From contig CAYTUV010000006.1 in the NCBI GenBank assembly GCA_964441505.1, forward strand, positions 62,001 through 126,000: a DNA stretch of 64,000 nucleotides. Reading direction: 5' to 3'. Shown here in pieces: positions 7,504 through 17,363 of the stretch. The first letter of the stretch is position 1, and each line of letters begins with the position of its first letter. The stretch comes from Fen-1258 sp964441505 (GTDB lineage: Bacteria > Bacteroidota > Ignavibacteria > Ignavibacteriales > Melioribacteraceae). A program made the position numbers and the translations under genes. A model generated the notes under the pieces. The model was not told the origin of the DNA. It saw nothing but the letters and a program-made list of their open reading frames with translations, and made no database searches.

Positions 7504-9396
7504 TCATACAGACACAATGCATTGCTGCTCCAGATATTTGAGATTTTCGATGGCGTTTCCATTTTCTGAATCTATTTCCAGGATGTCGAGAAGAATATTC
7601 TTTGCTTCTTCATTTTTCTGCTGAAGTATCATAACTACAGCACAATCATTTAATGCATCCACATTTCTATTATCCATGTTTATTAAATACCTCAGAGTAT
7701 TTTCTGCTTCAACTAAATTCTTTTCTCCAATTAATTTTTCAGCCACAAAAAGGATTAACGATTTGATAGAAGGACAATCCGGAATCTTTTCTTTATTTTT
7801 TTCAATCAATTTATCCAGCAATATGATTGTATCCGGAACCGTTGTCCCAATACTTTTATATTTAAGTGCAGTTGCCATTACTTGTGCTAATATGCTGGTC
7901 AATTCCTGTACGTTATTCTGTTCAGCGTATTTGTCAATTACATATTCAATTCCGTATTGAACCTCCGATACACTATGTTTACTAATGAAATCATCATAAT
8001 TATTGGAAAGCTCCACTAATTTATCTTTTGGTAAAAAGTCATAGAAAGTCAGTCGATACATCATTTCCCAGAAAGCTTCCTGCGCCGGATCTTTTACAGC
8101 AGGCGTAAATTCACCTGTATTTTTAGTTTTTTCTGCAATCAATTCAAACATCTCAGTGTGAGGAAAAAGAGTTAAGCGTGAAATCGATGGAATCCATTTT
8201 TGGTAGGGTGCAGAATTGAAATCTGTGTTTTTATCAAGTTCAATTAAGAATGTAAAAGTTGCTCTCCTATCATCCTCTGTTTCCAATGGATTGAAAGATA
8301 TTAAATCAATTTGGACATTCAGGTTAAACTTCTTCAAAATTCTGAAAGCCTCTTTTAATAATGGAAGTTTTGTATATCGATGATACATTTTAAGAGTACG
8401 CTCAGAAAATGACTGGCATCCTACGCAGACATTGTTTGCCCCCGATTCAACTAGCAGCTGTACATTTTTTTCAGTAATAAACTCGGGATGAACGAAGCAC
8501 CAGTAAGGTAATCTAATTTCTTTTTTATACATCGGGACGAATTGATCCAGCCACCCTTTTTTATCCGGGAAAGAATCATCGTAAACCGAGATCATTTGTA
8601 CTTTTGGATTGCGCTGCAATTCGTTTTTCAATTCTTTAATGACGGATTCTGGTGATCTTCTCCTACAATATTTTTCGCCCCGATATAAATCTTTGACTAA
8701 TGAGTTATGACAATAGGAGCATGAATATGGACAGCCCCTTGAAGAAAGTAATGGGTATGCGCCCAATTCATTATCATATCTTCCATCGTTCCTAATTAAC
8801 GTGTTGTGATTAATTGAGTATTTATTTTTAGCTGTATAATCTATAAAAGGTACCGAATCAAGATCGACAACAAGCTTTGCCCTATTTGTTTTAACAATCT
8901 TGCCGTCTCTATTTATCCATAAGTTAGGCACAGAAATAAAATCTTCGGGCACAAGATTTGTCTTTGTATCCATTACATCTAGGAAAGGCACTAACGTATA
9001 ATCGCCTTCACCCTCGCACAGGTAATTGGCAAATTCGATGCAATCATTAGGATTTGAAGTTGCGCCAATTCCACCGAATAAAATCGGCTTTTCTGGAAGC
9101 GCCTTCTTTAATACTTGAGCTAAGTCCGTAACAATCAGTTCAGAGACACTTCTGAACGAAAACGAAATAACATCCGGATTAATTTCTGTCATGAGATCTA
9201 TCAGGATTTTTTCTTCAGCGAAATAATTTTTCTTCCCATTTATGTCTAGACCGACAGTGGACTCATATTTCCTTGTATCATATTCGCCAAAAAACACTAG
9301 GCTTACTTTATGACCGCTTCTTTCTATGATCGATGATAAAACTCTTGCCCCGATACAGCATCTATCATTTATCGTTATTATTGCAATGTGAGCCAT
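7504..9396 (-). CDS. B12-binding-type radical SAM enzyme with TPR tail
   Basis: A 630-residue protein from the ATG at 9396, which has an AAGGAA ribosome site. Residues 1-130 form a Rossmann-like cobalamin-binding domain. The usual DxHxxG has Cys in place of His (DRCCIG), as happens in base-off class B radical SAM proteins. A radical SAM core follows with RGCPYSCSYCHN at about residues 220-230 giving the CxxxCxxC cluster site. The C-terminus (about 550-630) is TPR and contains ALNDCAVVMILQQ, nearly identical to a stretch of the next upstream gene. Class B enzymes methylate or rearrange unreactive carbons. The substrate is unknown; a glycan or flagellin side chain is suggested by position. Confidence 0.78.
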   Translation of the reverse strand: MAHIAIITINDRCCIGARVLSSIIERSGHKVSLVFFGEYDTRKYESTVGLDINGKKNYFAEEKILIDLMTEINPDVISFSFRSVSELIVTDLAQVLKKALPEKPILFGGIGATSNPNDCIEFANYLCEGEGDYTLVPFLDVMDTKTNLVPEDFISVPNLWINRDGKIVKTNRAKLVVDLDSVPFIDYTAKNKYSINHNTLIRNDGRYDNELGAYPLLSSRGCPYSCSYCHNSLVKDLYRGEKYCRRRSPESVIKELKNELQRNPKVQMISVYDDSFPDKKGWLDQFVPMYKKEIRLPYWCFVHPEFITEKNVQLLVESGANNVCVGCQSFSERTLKMYHRYTKLPLLKEAFRILKKFNLNVQIDLISFNPLETEDDRRATFTFLIELDKNTDFNSAPYQKWIPSISRLTLFPHTEMFELIAEKTKNTGEFTPAVKDPAQEAFWEMMYRLTFYDFLPKDKLVELSNNYDDFISKHSVSEVQYGIEYVIDKYAEQNNVQELTSILAQVMATALKYKSIGTTVPDTIILLDKLIEKNKEKIPDCPSIKSLILFVAEKLIGEKNLVEAENTLRYLINMDNRNVDALNDCAVVMILQQKNEEAKNILLDILEIDSENGNAIENLKYLEQQCIVSV

Positions 9397-9530
9397 ATAT
9401 TTAGTTCCTTTATTCCTAGTAAGCACTAATTAACAAGTTTGTTTTTCTACAGCCGTATTTTTATCCGCAACCATTATTTGATTCCATTTTCAATTAAAGC
9501 GCACTGCAAATGGCTAGAATTAGATACTTT

Positions 9531-12500
9531 TTATTTACTTTGTTTTTCAGCAATAATGAATAACTGTTCCGCTCCCAGATAACCATATTCTTTTGAATAA
9601 AATGATTGCAAGTATGAATCTTCGAAACCAACGGCCTTTAACTGTTCTAATACTTCCCATCCAAAATGATAGTAGCACAAACATCCATCGGAAAGATTAA
9701 GCGGATCGCCATGATATTCCGGTGGAAAGAGATGTTTTAACTCTCCGTTCTCAAAAATTGCCCGGGTTAAGTTTGTTTCCGCATTTCTGTTGAACGGAAC
9801 GGTGAATAATAATTTTCCGCCTGGTTTTAAGATTCTATACGACTCGCTAAAGGCTTTTTGAAATTCGGGGATATGCTCAAAAACATCAAAGCTGAGAACA
9901 GTATCAAATGTATTGTCACTAAATGTCAGGTTAGTAAAATCTTCGTTTCTGATTCCATCAGAGTTCGAAGCTCCAAACATAATTTTGTCTCCAAGGAATT
10001 CACTTCCAATTGTGTTGGTATAATTTTCCTTCAGGTATTGATATAACGGTGTTGTTTGCTCAGCTATAAATATTTTTGCATTATTATCTGGTTGAACATT
10101 TTTCTGAATAAGATGAATGGCCGCTCGATTTCTGTTATTCAAATTACATTTAGGACAAACCAACCTTTCGCGCCAATTTGGTGTTTTGATTCCATTCAAA
10201 TTGTTCGAGTATTGAAAATCGACCTGGAAATCGACCTGCGTTAGGCAAACCGCACAGTAACCCCGAACTGTGAATGAATCGTCATTGGTCAACAAGTTTT
10301 TTTCATAAACTTCTCTTTCCCTGAATTCGTTCTGCATCAGTTCACTATAGTTCATAAAGTCTTTATACGATGTGATCTTGTTGGATACTATTTCCGGGGC
10401 TTGAAGTATTTCTAACTGTAACTGCACATATTTTTGATTACCAAGCGCAGTTTCATTTGCTGATTCATTAAGAAGAATGAAGTTTAGTATCTCGGCGGCT
10501 TCATCAAGTTCTTCCTGAAGTATGAACACTACAGCCAAATCATTCAGTGCTTCAATGTGGAATGGTTCCAGATTTACTACTTCAAGAAGTTTTTTCTTCG
10601 CTGAATCCAGTTTATGTCCTTCTATTAATTGTTCTGCTTGTAAAACTGTCGTTGCAGATTTTTTACCTGTCCAGTTAAGAGTCCTTCTCAATTCTCCTCT
10701 TTTCTGATTTAGAGAACGAACAATCTCTTGGACATCTTGATGCTTTACGATGGCTGGATCTTTTTTACTTATTAAAATCTCAGCTTCACAGAATGCATTT
10801 TCGCTAAGTTTTAATTCAAGCAATTTTATAAATTCTTTTCGGATCAGTTCATCATTAACACGTACTTGATATACGTCTACAGAAATTTGTACCTGTTTTG
10901 GATCAATATTAGTGATAGAATTTTCCGGGTCATAATATCCTTCACAAGTCGAGCAGATCGGTATCTCATCAAATCTACCCTCCTGCCAAAGAGTAATTAT
11001 GTTCTGCCGTTGCTGACCAATTAAAATTTCGTCTAAAGTATTTGAAACCACGTCGCCGACAATTCCTCGGCCATTCAAATCGGCACAACAGACCGTAACT
11101 TTTCCGCTTGCCAGAATAACCAGATCATTTTTCAAGAATTTGCAAAGCCGATCAGGACGCTTCAGTGAAGTATTGGCTTGCAAACCAGTGGATTCTGGGA
11201 GCGAACCTTCCCAGCTATGAGGATGTCTGATCTCAACTTCATCTGCAAGCATAAGAACATTTTTAAATTCTTCTTCCATCCAATCTGTATTGTCCGGTTT
11301 GTCTTGAGGAACCATGCAGATTATTCCAAGTTTTGTTTTAGATGCTGCCTGATCGATTGCATCTCTAAAACGTTTTACATTGGAAGAAACCTTACTCCAT
11401 TTCGCGTTTTTTCTGATCTCCTCAAAACTTTTTATGGAACCGCCGTCCACGCTTATACGTATCTCATCAACAACTTCGCCGGATGCCAACAACTGCAGAG
11501 TCTTTTCTTTTAAGGAAGTACCATTGGTGAGTAAAGTAATGAAAATCGGTTTTGTAAATTTTGCTCTTGAGTCGCGAATAATTTCAAGCGCTTCTTCTAT
11601 CTTCGGATGCAAGAGCGTTTCGCCTCCATTGTGTAACTCAATCCTTTCCAGATAAGACAATTGTCCGTTCTCGATCTGATGCATGATTTTCCGGAGTTCC
11701 GTCAGACTCAGAAACTCGGCCGGTTTTGAATGATCTAAGATGCACCATTGGCAGCGGAGATTGCAGATTGAGCTAAGCTCGATATTCAACCACTTACATT
11801 CATTGTAACTGAAGCCACTTTCTGAAGACTCTATGGTTGACAAAGAACTTGTTGTAGAATGCAGGTTATCAAGATTATTTTCCGGTTTATACCCAATAAA
11901 TAAATCACAATCGTAAATTCCATGAGAAGGTATTGTGGTGCGTTCATATTTCATTAAAAAACCTGCCTTCTCAAATTCCTTAAATAATTTTTTGCCATAG
12001 ATTCTATACAATAAAGCTCCTTTACTATTTATAGTATCTCCGTGATACACACGTGGTTTAAGATCAATATCTTTAGAGGGATCTTTCTCATCAACTACTT
12101 CAACGTACGTTTCGTGTTCATCCAACTTGCTGTTAAAAGGAACCGTGAAGATGTAAACACCTCCCGGCTTTAGCACGCGGTAAATTTCTTTTATTGCCTG
12201 TTGGTAAAGCCGTACGTGCTCAAAAACATCGCTGCTAAGTACTACATCAAAACTTTCATCGATGAAAGTTAGTAACGACAAATCCTGGCAGTAATGATTT
12301 TTGCCCAGCAGAGTGCCTGGCTTAACATTTTCACGATAATCACTTGTTATATAACCGTTATATTCTTTTAGCAATTGCGCTACGTAATAATTTGAATCGG
12401 TATCGTAGATTGTTAAACTCTTGTCATTGAGTTCCTTTGCCAAATCTTTTATGCATGTAGAAATCAATTCACGATTTTGGAAGTAGCTTATCAATCCGCG

Positions 12501-13247
12501 TGCAAGTTGTCTAATGCGATTGGAAGATCGACATGAATTGCATAGAAGTGATTCTCTGGACATCAGATAATTATCAAACACAAATAGTTCCTGTGAGCCG
12601 CAGATGTTACACTTTCCCTTAAAATAAGGATGAAGCGGCTGATCAATCTTCGAATCAATTGTTTGGTTTTTATCTATTTCAGAAATAGATTCGATTGAAT
12701 TTACAAAACCAAGTGAATGGATAAGCATCGATAAATCTCTAAAGTCACTACTCTGCGAATCGTATTTTGCAGGGATAACTGAACTCGACGCAATAAGATT
12801 TATCAATACTGATTGGCGCGGCTTTTTTAACAATGAATCAACGATTGGAATACTTCCGGTAAAACAGTTCGCCTCGTTAACAACAATTTCACCCATCAAA
12901 GAATCTTCAACATAAACAGACAGCGTCAATATTTCGCCTGGATGAAATCCGAGGGGGAAATAACCTTTTACAAAAAAGAAATTTGCTTCAGTTGGAACAT
13001 CAATAAGAACCAATCCTTTTTTGCTCATCCATCTTTGTGTATTGTTTTCAATTGGATAAAAGCCGTCAATAAATCTGCTTTTTTGTTTTTCCCGGTTTGA
13101 ATAGAGAATCGAGGTGACTGGATTCGTCAAATCCTTCTTAAAATAATTAATCTGGCCAGACGAATCCGAATCTCTCAGCTTATTTTCAGTAAATGTTTTA
13201 TAAGAATAAAACTGCTCTATGTTTTTCTGAACTGAGAAATCATTCAT
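9531..13247 (-). CDS. methyltransferase / radical SAM-SPASM / TPR / methyltransferase fusion
   Basis: A 1238-residue multidomain protein. Residues 1-185 look like a beta-rich domain of the kind attached to glycan enzymes. 213-240 is a zinc ribbon (CNIC...CNSC) leading into a class I methyltransferase (DVVLSSDVFEHV, VLKPGG) to about 455. 485-780 is a radical SAM domain (CNLRCQWC at 495-502) with a SPASM region (CCADLNGRG, then CSTC). 860-945 is TPR. 998-1034 is a second zinc ribbon (CAVC...CPKC), and 1060-1238 a second methyltransferase (DTVLSFDVFEHI, ILKPGG). The two ribbon-methyltransferase modules are clear paralogues. An AAAGGA ribosome site precedes the ATG. The gene appears to open the modification operon. 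Its function is unknown; post-translational or glycan modification is inferred. Confidence 0.8.
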   Translation of the reverse strand: MNDFSVQKNIEQFYSYKTFTENKLRDSDSSGQINYFKKDLTNPVTSILYSNREKQKSRFIDGFYPIENNTQRWMSKKGLVLIDVPTEANFFFVKGYFPLGFHPGEILTLSVYVEDSLMGEIVVNEANCFTGSIPIVDSLLKKPRQSVLINLIASSSVIPAKYDSQSSDFRDLSMLIHSLGFVNSIESISEIDKNQTIDSKIDQPLHPYFKGKCNICGSQELFVFDNYLMSRESLLCNSCRSSNRIRQLARGLISYFQNRELISTCIKDLAKELNDKSLTIYDTDSNYYVAQLLKEYNGYITSDYRENVKPGTLLGKNHYCQDLSLLTFIDESFDVVLSSDVFEHVRLYQQAIKEIYRVLKPGGVYIFTVPFNSKLDEHETYVEVVDEKDPSKDIDLKPRVYHGDTINSKGALLYRIYGKKLFKEFEKAGFLMKYERTTIPSHGIYDCDLFIGYKPENNLDNLHSTTSSLSTIESSESGFSYNECKWLNIELSSICNLRCQWCILDHSKPAEFLSLTELRKIMHQIENGQLSYLERIELHNGGETLLHPKIEEALEIIRDSRAKFTKPIFITLLTNGTSLKEKTLQLLASGEVVDEIRISVDGGSIKSFEEIRKNAKWSKVSSNVKRFRDAIDQAASKTKLGIICMVPQDKPDNTDWMEEEFKNVLMLADEVEIRHPHSWEGSLPESTGLQANTSLKRPDRLCKFLKNDLVILASGKVTVCCADLNGRGIVGDVVSNTLDEILIGQQRQNIITLWQEGRFDEIPICSTCEGYYDPENSITNIDPKQVQISVDVYQVRVNDELIRKEFIKLLELKLSENAFCEAEILISKKDPAIVKHQDVQEIVRSLNQKRGELRRTLNWTGKKSATTVLQAEQLIEGHKLDSAKKKLLEVVNLEPFHIEALNDLAVVFILQEELDEAAEILNFILLNESANETALGNQKYVQLQLEILQAPEIVSNKITSYKDFMNYSELMQNEFREREVYEKNLLTNDDSFTVRGYCAVCLTQVDFQVDFQYSNNLNGIKTPNWRERLVCPKCNLNNRNRAAIHLIQKNVQPDNNAKIFIAEQTTPLYQYLKENYTNTIGSEFLGDKIMFGASNSDGIRNEDFTNLTFSDNTFDTVLSFDVFEHIPEFQKAFSESYRILKPGGKLLFTVPFNRNAETNLTRAIFENGELKHLFPPEYHGDPLNLSDGCLCYYHFGWEVLEQLKAVGFEDSYLQSFYSKEYGYLGAEQLFIIAEKQSK

Positions 13248-13667
13248 GAAAATCCTTTATACTTTAATTTATATTGTGATACAATTTTCCAATTAGACAA
13301 AGTCCTACTACGTCCAGCTATGTTTGCGAATCTTGTACCAACAGAAAAAAGTAGTTTTGAAGTAAAACTCGAGCAGAGATTGGTGCTATTTATGAACAAG
13401 GCTAATATTGGCCAATTCATGTTTGTGAGGATCGCTGACAATTATCAAAGATTTGTCCGGTTTTCCTTTTTATACATTAGAATGAAGGTTACACCGGGAT
13501 AGGTGACATTTCTACAATCAGAGACTTGAAAAATATTTTTTTGAAATTACACATCACAGATATTGGAAATAATTTGGGAAGATGCTGATTGGTCCAATTA
13601 CGAAGGAATGTCTTCATGAATGAGGGCACTAAGCTTCTTTCCTAAATGATCGTAAAATAAGGGTGGG
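13248..13667. other. 420-nt intergenic stretch before the modification island
   Basis: No convincing gene, RNA or repeat was found. It must carry the promoter of the modification operon, but I see neither a sigma-28 pair nor a good sigma-70 pair on the minus strand; an A/T-rich stretch lies just upstream of the start at 13247. No clear terminator follows the upstream gene. Short frames here have no ribosome site or recognisable sequence. Confidence 0.5.
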
Positions 13668-15509
13668 TTATTTGGATGGAGAAAGAGCGATCAATTGGTC
13701 AACAATAACCTTAATCTTTTCTTCTGCCTCTTTCATCAGTCCTTTTTGCATTTCGTCCTTCTGGTTTCTTAGTTCTTCTATACGTTTACGATGCTGAGAA
13801 ATACTGTTGTTTATCGAATCACACATTATTTTTTCTTTATGCAAAGAGTTCTCCTTATGTTCAGAAATTAATCTTTCCTTTTCAATTTTGAGATAACTAA
13901 TTCTTCGCAAGAGTTTATGCCGCATATCTGAACGCTCAACGAGAATTATCCCCGATATTACAGTTGAGATTACTACACCAACAATAAAACTTATAGCACC
14001 CCATTTTGCGCCTGATATCAGAACGAATGAAAACATTGAATTAAACTCTGAGGCAGCTGAGACAGTTTTATTAGAATAGCCCGATACTGCTCCAATAAAA
14101 AACACAACGAAAGCAATGATGATATTGTATGTCATATTATTTGACATAGAGACACGCGGATTAAACCGGTCAACATTTGGAAGATCATCGATTTTCTGTT
14201 CAAGCGTACGTGCTTCCATGTCGTAACTTTCGTGCAGACTCTTAATTGACTCTTCAAGATACTCTCTTGATTTTAATTTGAAATTTTCCAGTTCATCAAT
14301 TAAATGTTTTTCCGCGCTTGTATTTTCTTTAATTAGGTCATCAAAGTTGCTGACCTTCTCTTGGACCTCCCGATAGTATTTCCCTCGTATTTTGGCAACA
14401 ATGGAGTCGACAACAGATTCATACTTTTGCTGGAATTCCGGGGTCAGGGTTATCAGTAAGGTATTTTTTGACGAAGAATAATTTTGAACCATCTTGTCAA
14501 AGAATGAGATGACCGTCAATATTTCATCATCAAAATACTCGTCCATTTTCTTTGCTTTCAGCAGTTCAAATTTTTCCCTGCTTTCATTCAATCTATTGGC
14601 GCCATCGATTCGTTTTTCATTTAGAAAAGACTCAAGAACGTTTTGTGCCTTGATAAAATCTTTTTCCTGAAAAATATTGTAGATAAAAGCGTTTCTGTAA
14701 AAATAGCTGAACATCCCCGCGTTATTTGTCTTAAGAGCCAGTGTTAAGCGATGAACATCATAATTGAATACATCTTTCAATAGATATAGTGCATTGTCCT
14801 CTTTTCCAAGATTAATTTCTGTAAGTGCACAGTATATTTTTGCCGTACTGCCTTGCGGCTTAACCTCTATAGCATAGTTAAAAGCATGATTGGCATTTTC
14901 GATTTCATTTTCCTTGAGATAAATGAATCCGATATAAAGATTTAAAATGTATTTCAATTCGGTCTTGGTTTGGTCATTAAGCCGGATTGTATTTAATAGC
15001 TCCAATATGCTTGAGAGTATTTCCAGCGCACGCTTTGGATTGTAAAATGTGTTTTGGTAAGTCAAGATTATTGCTTTAATGATTAATTTGAAAATGTTGT
15101 GCTTATTAATGTCGCGTTCAATAAAATTTATAGTGAGTGTTGCATAATAATCTTTTTCACTTTTTAATTTTGTAGTAACCCACTTGGAGTAATTTTCTTT
15201 AATAGATTTGTGTAATTCATTATATGATCCGCGCACCATATTAAATTTCATGAATTCTTCAATCTGGTTGAGAAGCGATGATTCATAAATCCAGAATACA
15301 GGCGCTTCAGAGAATGGAATAAATATTTCTTTTATTTCCGCCGGCAGGTCGAGCGAAAAAAATCTTATACTTTCTTTAACGCCGTTAATGTAATCGTAAT
15401 CGTTTTTGGCTTTGATTTGGAAATGATCTTTTGCTAATCGATAAAATTTCGAATAATTGGCATCATTCCCGGCTTCGATCTGATCATATTTTTCTAATAC
15501 CGCCGACAT
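13668..15509 (-). CDS. unknown TPR / two-helix membrane / coiled-coil protein
   Basis: I do not recognise this 613-residue protein. Residues 1-330 are helical, with TPR-like repeats near 170-250. 370-440 is a predicted coiled coil. Two membrane helices follow at about 460-478 and 500-524. 525-613 is a second long, highly charged coiled coil. There is no signal peptide, so both long arms probably face the cytoplasm. It starts 3 nt after the histidine kinase stop and is almost surely co-transcribed with it. It could be a scaffold or output protein for that kinase. No enzymatic motif is visible. Confidence 0.7.
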   Translation of the reverse strand: MSAVLEKYDQIEAGNDANYSKFYRLAKDHFQIKAKNDYDYINGVKESIRFFSLDLPAEIKEIFIPFSEAPVFWIYESSLLNQIEEFMKFNMVRGSYNELHKSIKENYSKWVTTKLKSEKDYYATLTINFIERDINKHNIFKLIIKAIILTYQNTFYNPKRALEILSSILELLNTIRLNDQTKTELKYILNLYIGFIYLKENEIENANHAFNYAIEVKPQGSTAKIYCALTEINLGKEDNALYLLKDVFNYDVHRLTLALKTNNAGMFSYFYRNAFIYNIFQEKDFIKAQNVLESFLNEKRIDGANRLNESREKFELLKAKKMDEYFDDEILTVISFFDKMVQNYSSSKNTLLITLTPEFQQKYESVVDSIVAKIRGKYYREVQEKVSNFDDLIKENTSAEKHLIDELENFKLKSREYLEESIKSLHESYDMEARTLEQKIDDLPNVDRFNPRVSMSNNMTYNIIIAFVVFFIGAVSGYSNKTVSAASEFNSMFSFVLISGAKWGAISFIVGVVISTVISGIILVERSDMRHKLLRRISYLKIEKERLISEHKENSLHKEKIMCDSINNSISQHRKRIEELRNQKDEMQKGLMKEAEEKIKVIVDQLIALSPSK

Positions 15510-15512
15510 AAA

Positions 15513-17363
15513 TTATTTACTCACCGGAAATATTACTGAAATTTTTGTTCCACAATTTTTTTCGCTAGTCATTTCGAATTTACCACCCATCAGTTTTGTT
15601 AACTGGTACGCAAGTGTTAAGCCCAATCCCGCACCTTCAAACGGTCGCGTGTATCCTTCCACTTCCTGTGCAAATGGCTTCAACATTCTTTCAATGTTTA
15701 CCTGATCAACCCCTACCCCGGTATCAGTAACTATTATTTCGACCTGATCACCCCTGTTTTTTGTGCTGAGAGAAATACTACCTTTTGAAGTGTATTTGAT
15801 TGAATTATCAACGAGAGAGTGAATTATTTTTTCGAATTTCACCCAATCTATTTCAATAATACAGTCTTCATCATCCACCTGAAGAAAGAAATCGAGTTTT
15901 TTCTTATTCGCTTCTTTTAGTAATTTATGATAAACGTTTCTCACAACCTGATTACAGTTCAAGTCAACTTTATCCAACTCCACTTCCCCTGCTTCAATCT
16001 GAAAGACCTCCACAATATTAGTGAATAAGTTAAGAGCACGTCCAAGCACTTCCTTCATTGAATCCATCAGATCTCGCAGCATATCGATATCGCCCGTCTC
16101 TATACTTTCATCAACTATTTCCGAGAAGCCGACAACAGCATTAAATGGAGTGCGGATTTCATGAGACATGTTGGCGAGGAAATCAGACTTCATTTTGTTG
16201 AGAAGAATTTCTTTGTGGTATGCTCTTTTCAGTTGATCCTGATGCAGAACATCATCGGTGATATCTTTCAATGTTATAATATAAATCGTCGAGTTGGGTT
16301 CACGTTCTGTAATACTATTAATCTTGCATGAATATTCACGGTTATCGTCGTTCTTATAAGTAAATTCATGATACGGTACTTTATTATGTACAAGGTGTTT
16401 CATTGATTGATAGATGGAGGAAACTAACGCTTCAGGTATGAAATCATCAATCTTGAGTGAATATATTTTATTCTTATCCAAACCGAATATTCTGCAAAAA
16501 TTTTCGTTGGCATTTTCGAATAAAGCCGCAGAACCTATTTGTTCTACTATAAGGAGCAAATCCGAAATATTATTAATGATCAATCTCTGTTTTCTCTCGG
16601 ACCTCTCAATTGCTCTTGTCTGGTTTATATGTTCCGTCAGGTTATTCGCAATCAGGATAAAGCTCGGTTTGGGTTCTTCGTTAGACAGTACGGGATTGAG
16701 TGTAAATTCCCAAAAATTTACGGGCGTTCGCTTATAAAACGAGACAACTCTTTTCCATATTAAAAAGTTGTTAAGCGAATATTGGAGATTATTAATTTCG
16801 CTTTGGTCAAGTGTATCGGATAAAATTTCCGTTAGGTCTTTGTTGTAGATGCTATCAATTTCTTTCGAGAGAAGTTCTTCGAACGAACGCGTAGCATAAG
16901 TAACCCTATGACTTGAATCCAGAATTATTATGGGCACATTACCATGATCGAGCGCGTTGTGAAGTGAGTTAATTTTGTTCTCGATCTTCTTCCTCTGTAC
17001 AAGCGATTCAATTGTAAGAACATAATATTGCCCCGAACGGATAAACACCCGTTCAATACTGACAGAATAATTTTTAATTAGCTGATCATTATCGGAAGAA
17101 AGATTTATATCAAGTGAAATATTTTTATACCGGCTTTCGCTAAAACCCAACAGCAGATAAACGAATTCTGGATTCGAATTCATTTTCAGAATATCATCGC
17201 CAATATTCAGCCGGAAAGTATTTCTGAAAGCATCGTTGCAGTAAGCGATTTTCATCTCCGGATCAACAATAACCAACGGATTATTATTAGGCAGCTCGGT
17301 GTAATTGTGAAAATCTAAACTGACACTTGCCGTATTTATTTTTGAATGTTCTAAATGATTCAT
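15513..17363 (-). CDS. soluble PAS-type histidine kinase
   Basis: 616 residues with no membrane helix. Three PAS-like domains occupy about 20-125, 130-245 and 255-370. The HisKA domain follows, with phospho-acceptor H401 in SHEIRTPF. The HATPase domain covers about 500-612 with an N-box (HSLVDNSIKYT) and G-boxes (DTGVGV, GAGLGL). All key residues are present, so it should be an active cytoplasmic kinase sensing an internal signal such as redox or a ligand. It has no receiver of its own. Candidate partners are the receivers encoded just upstream at 18064-19121. It overlaps orf218 by 4 nt. Confidence 0.88.
   Translation of the reverse strand: MNHLEHSKINTASVSLDFHNYTELPNNNPLVIVDPEMKIAYCNDAFRNTFRLNIGDDILKMNSNPEFVYLLLGFSESRYKNISLDINLSSDNDQLIKNYSVSIERVFIRSGQYYVLTIESLVQRKKIENKINSLHNALDHGNVPIIILDSSHRVTYATRSFEELLSKEIDSIYNKDLTEILSDTLDQSEINNLQYSLNNFLIWKRVVSFYKRTPVNFWEFTLNPVLSNEEPKPSFILIANNLTEHINQTRAIERSERKQRLIINNISDLLLIVEQIGSAALFENANENFCRIFGLDKNKIYSLKIDDFIPEALVSSIYQSMKHLVHNKVPYHEFTYKNDDNREYSCKINSITEREPNSTIYIITLKDITDDVLHQDQLKRAYHKEILLNKMKSDFLANMSHEIRTPFNAVVGFSEIVDESIETGDIDMLRDLMDSMKEVLGRALNLFTNIVEVFQIEAGEVELDKVDLNCNQVVRNVYHKLLKEANKKKLDFFLQVDDEDCIIEIDWVKFEKIIHSLVDNSIKYTSKGSISLSTKNRGDQVEIIVTDTGVGVDQVNIERMLKPFAQEVEGYTRPFEGAGLGLTLAYQLTKLMGGKFEMTSEKNCGTKISVIFPVSK

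Noticed and set aside
13244..13441. 65-residue minus-strand frame before the methyltransferase fusion
   Set aside because: No ribosome site, no recognisable sequence, overlaps the start of the real gene.
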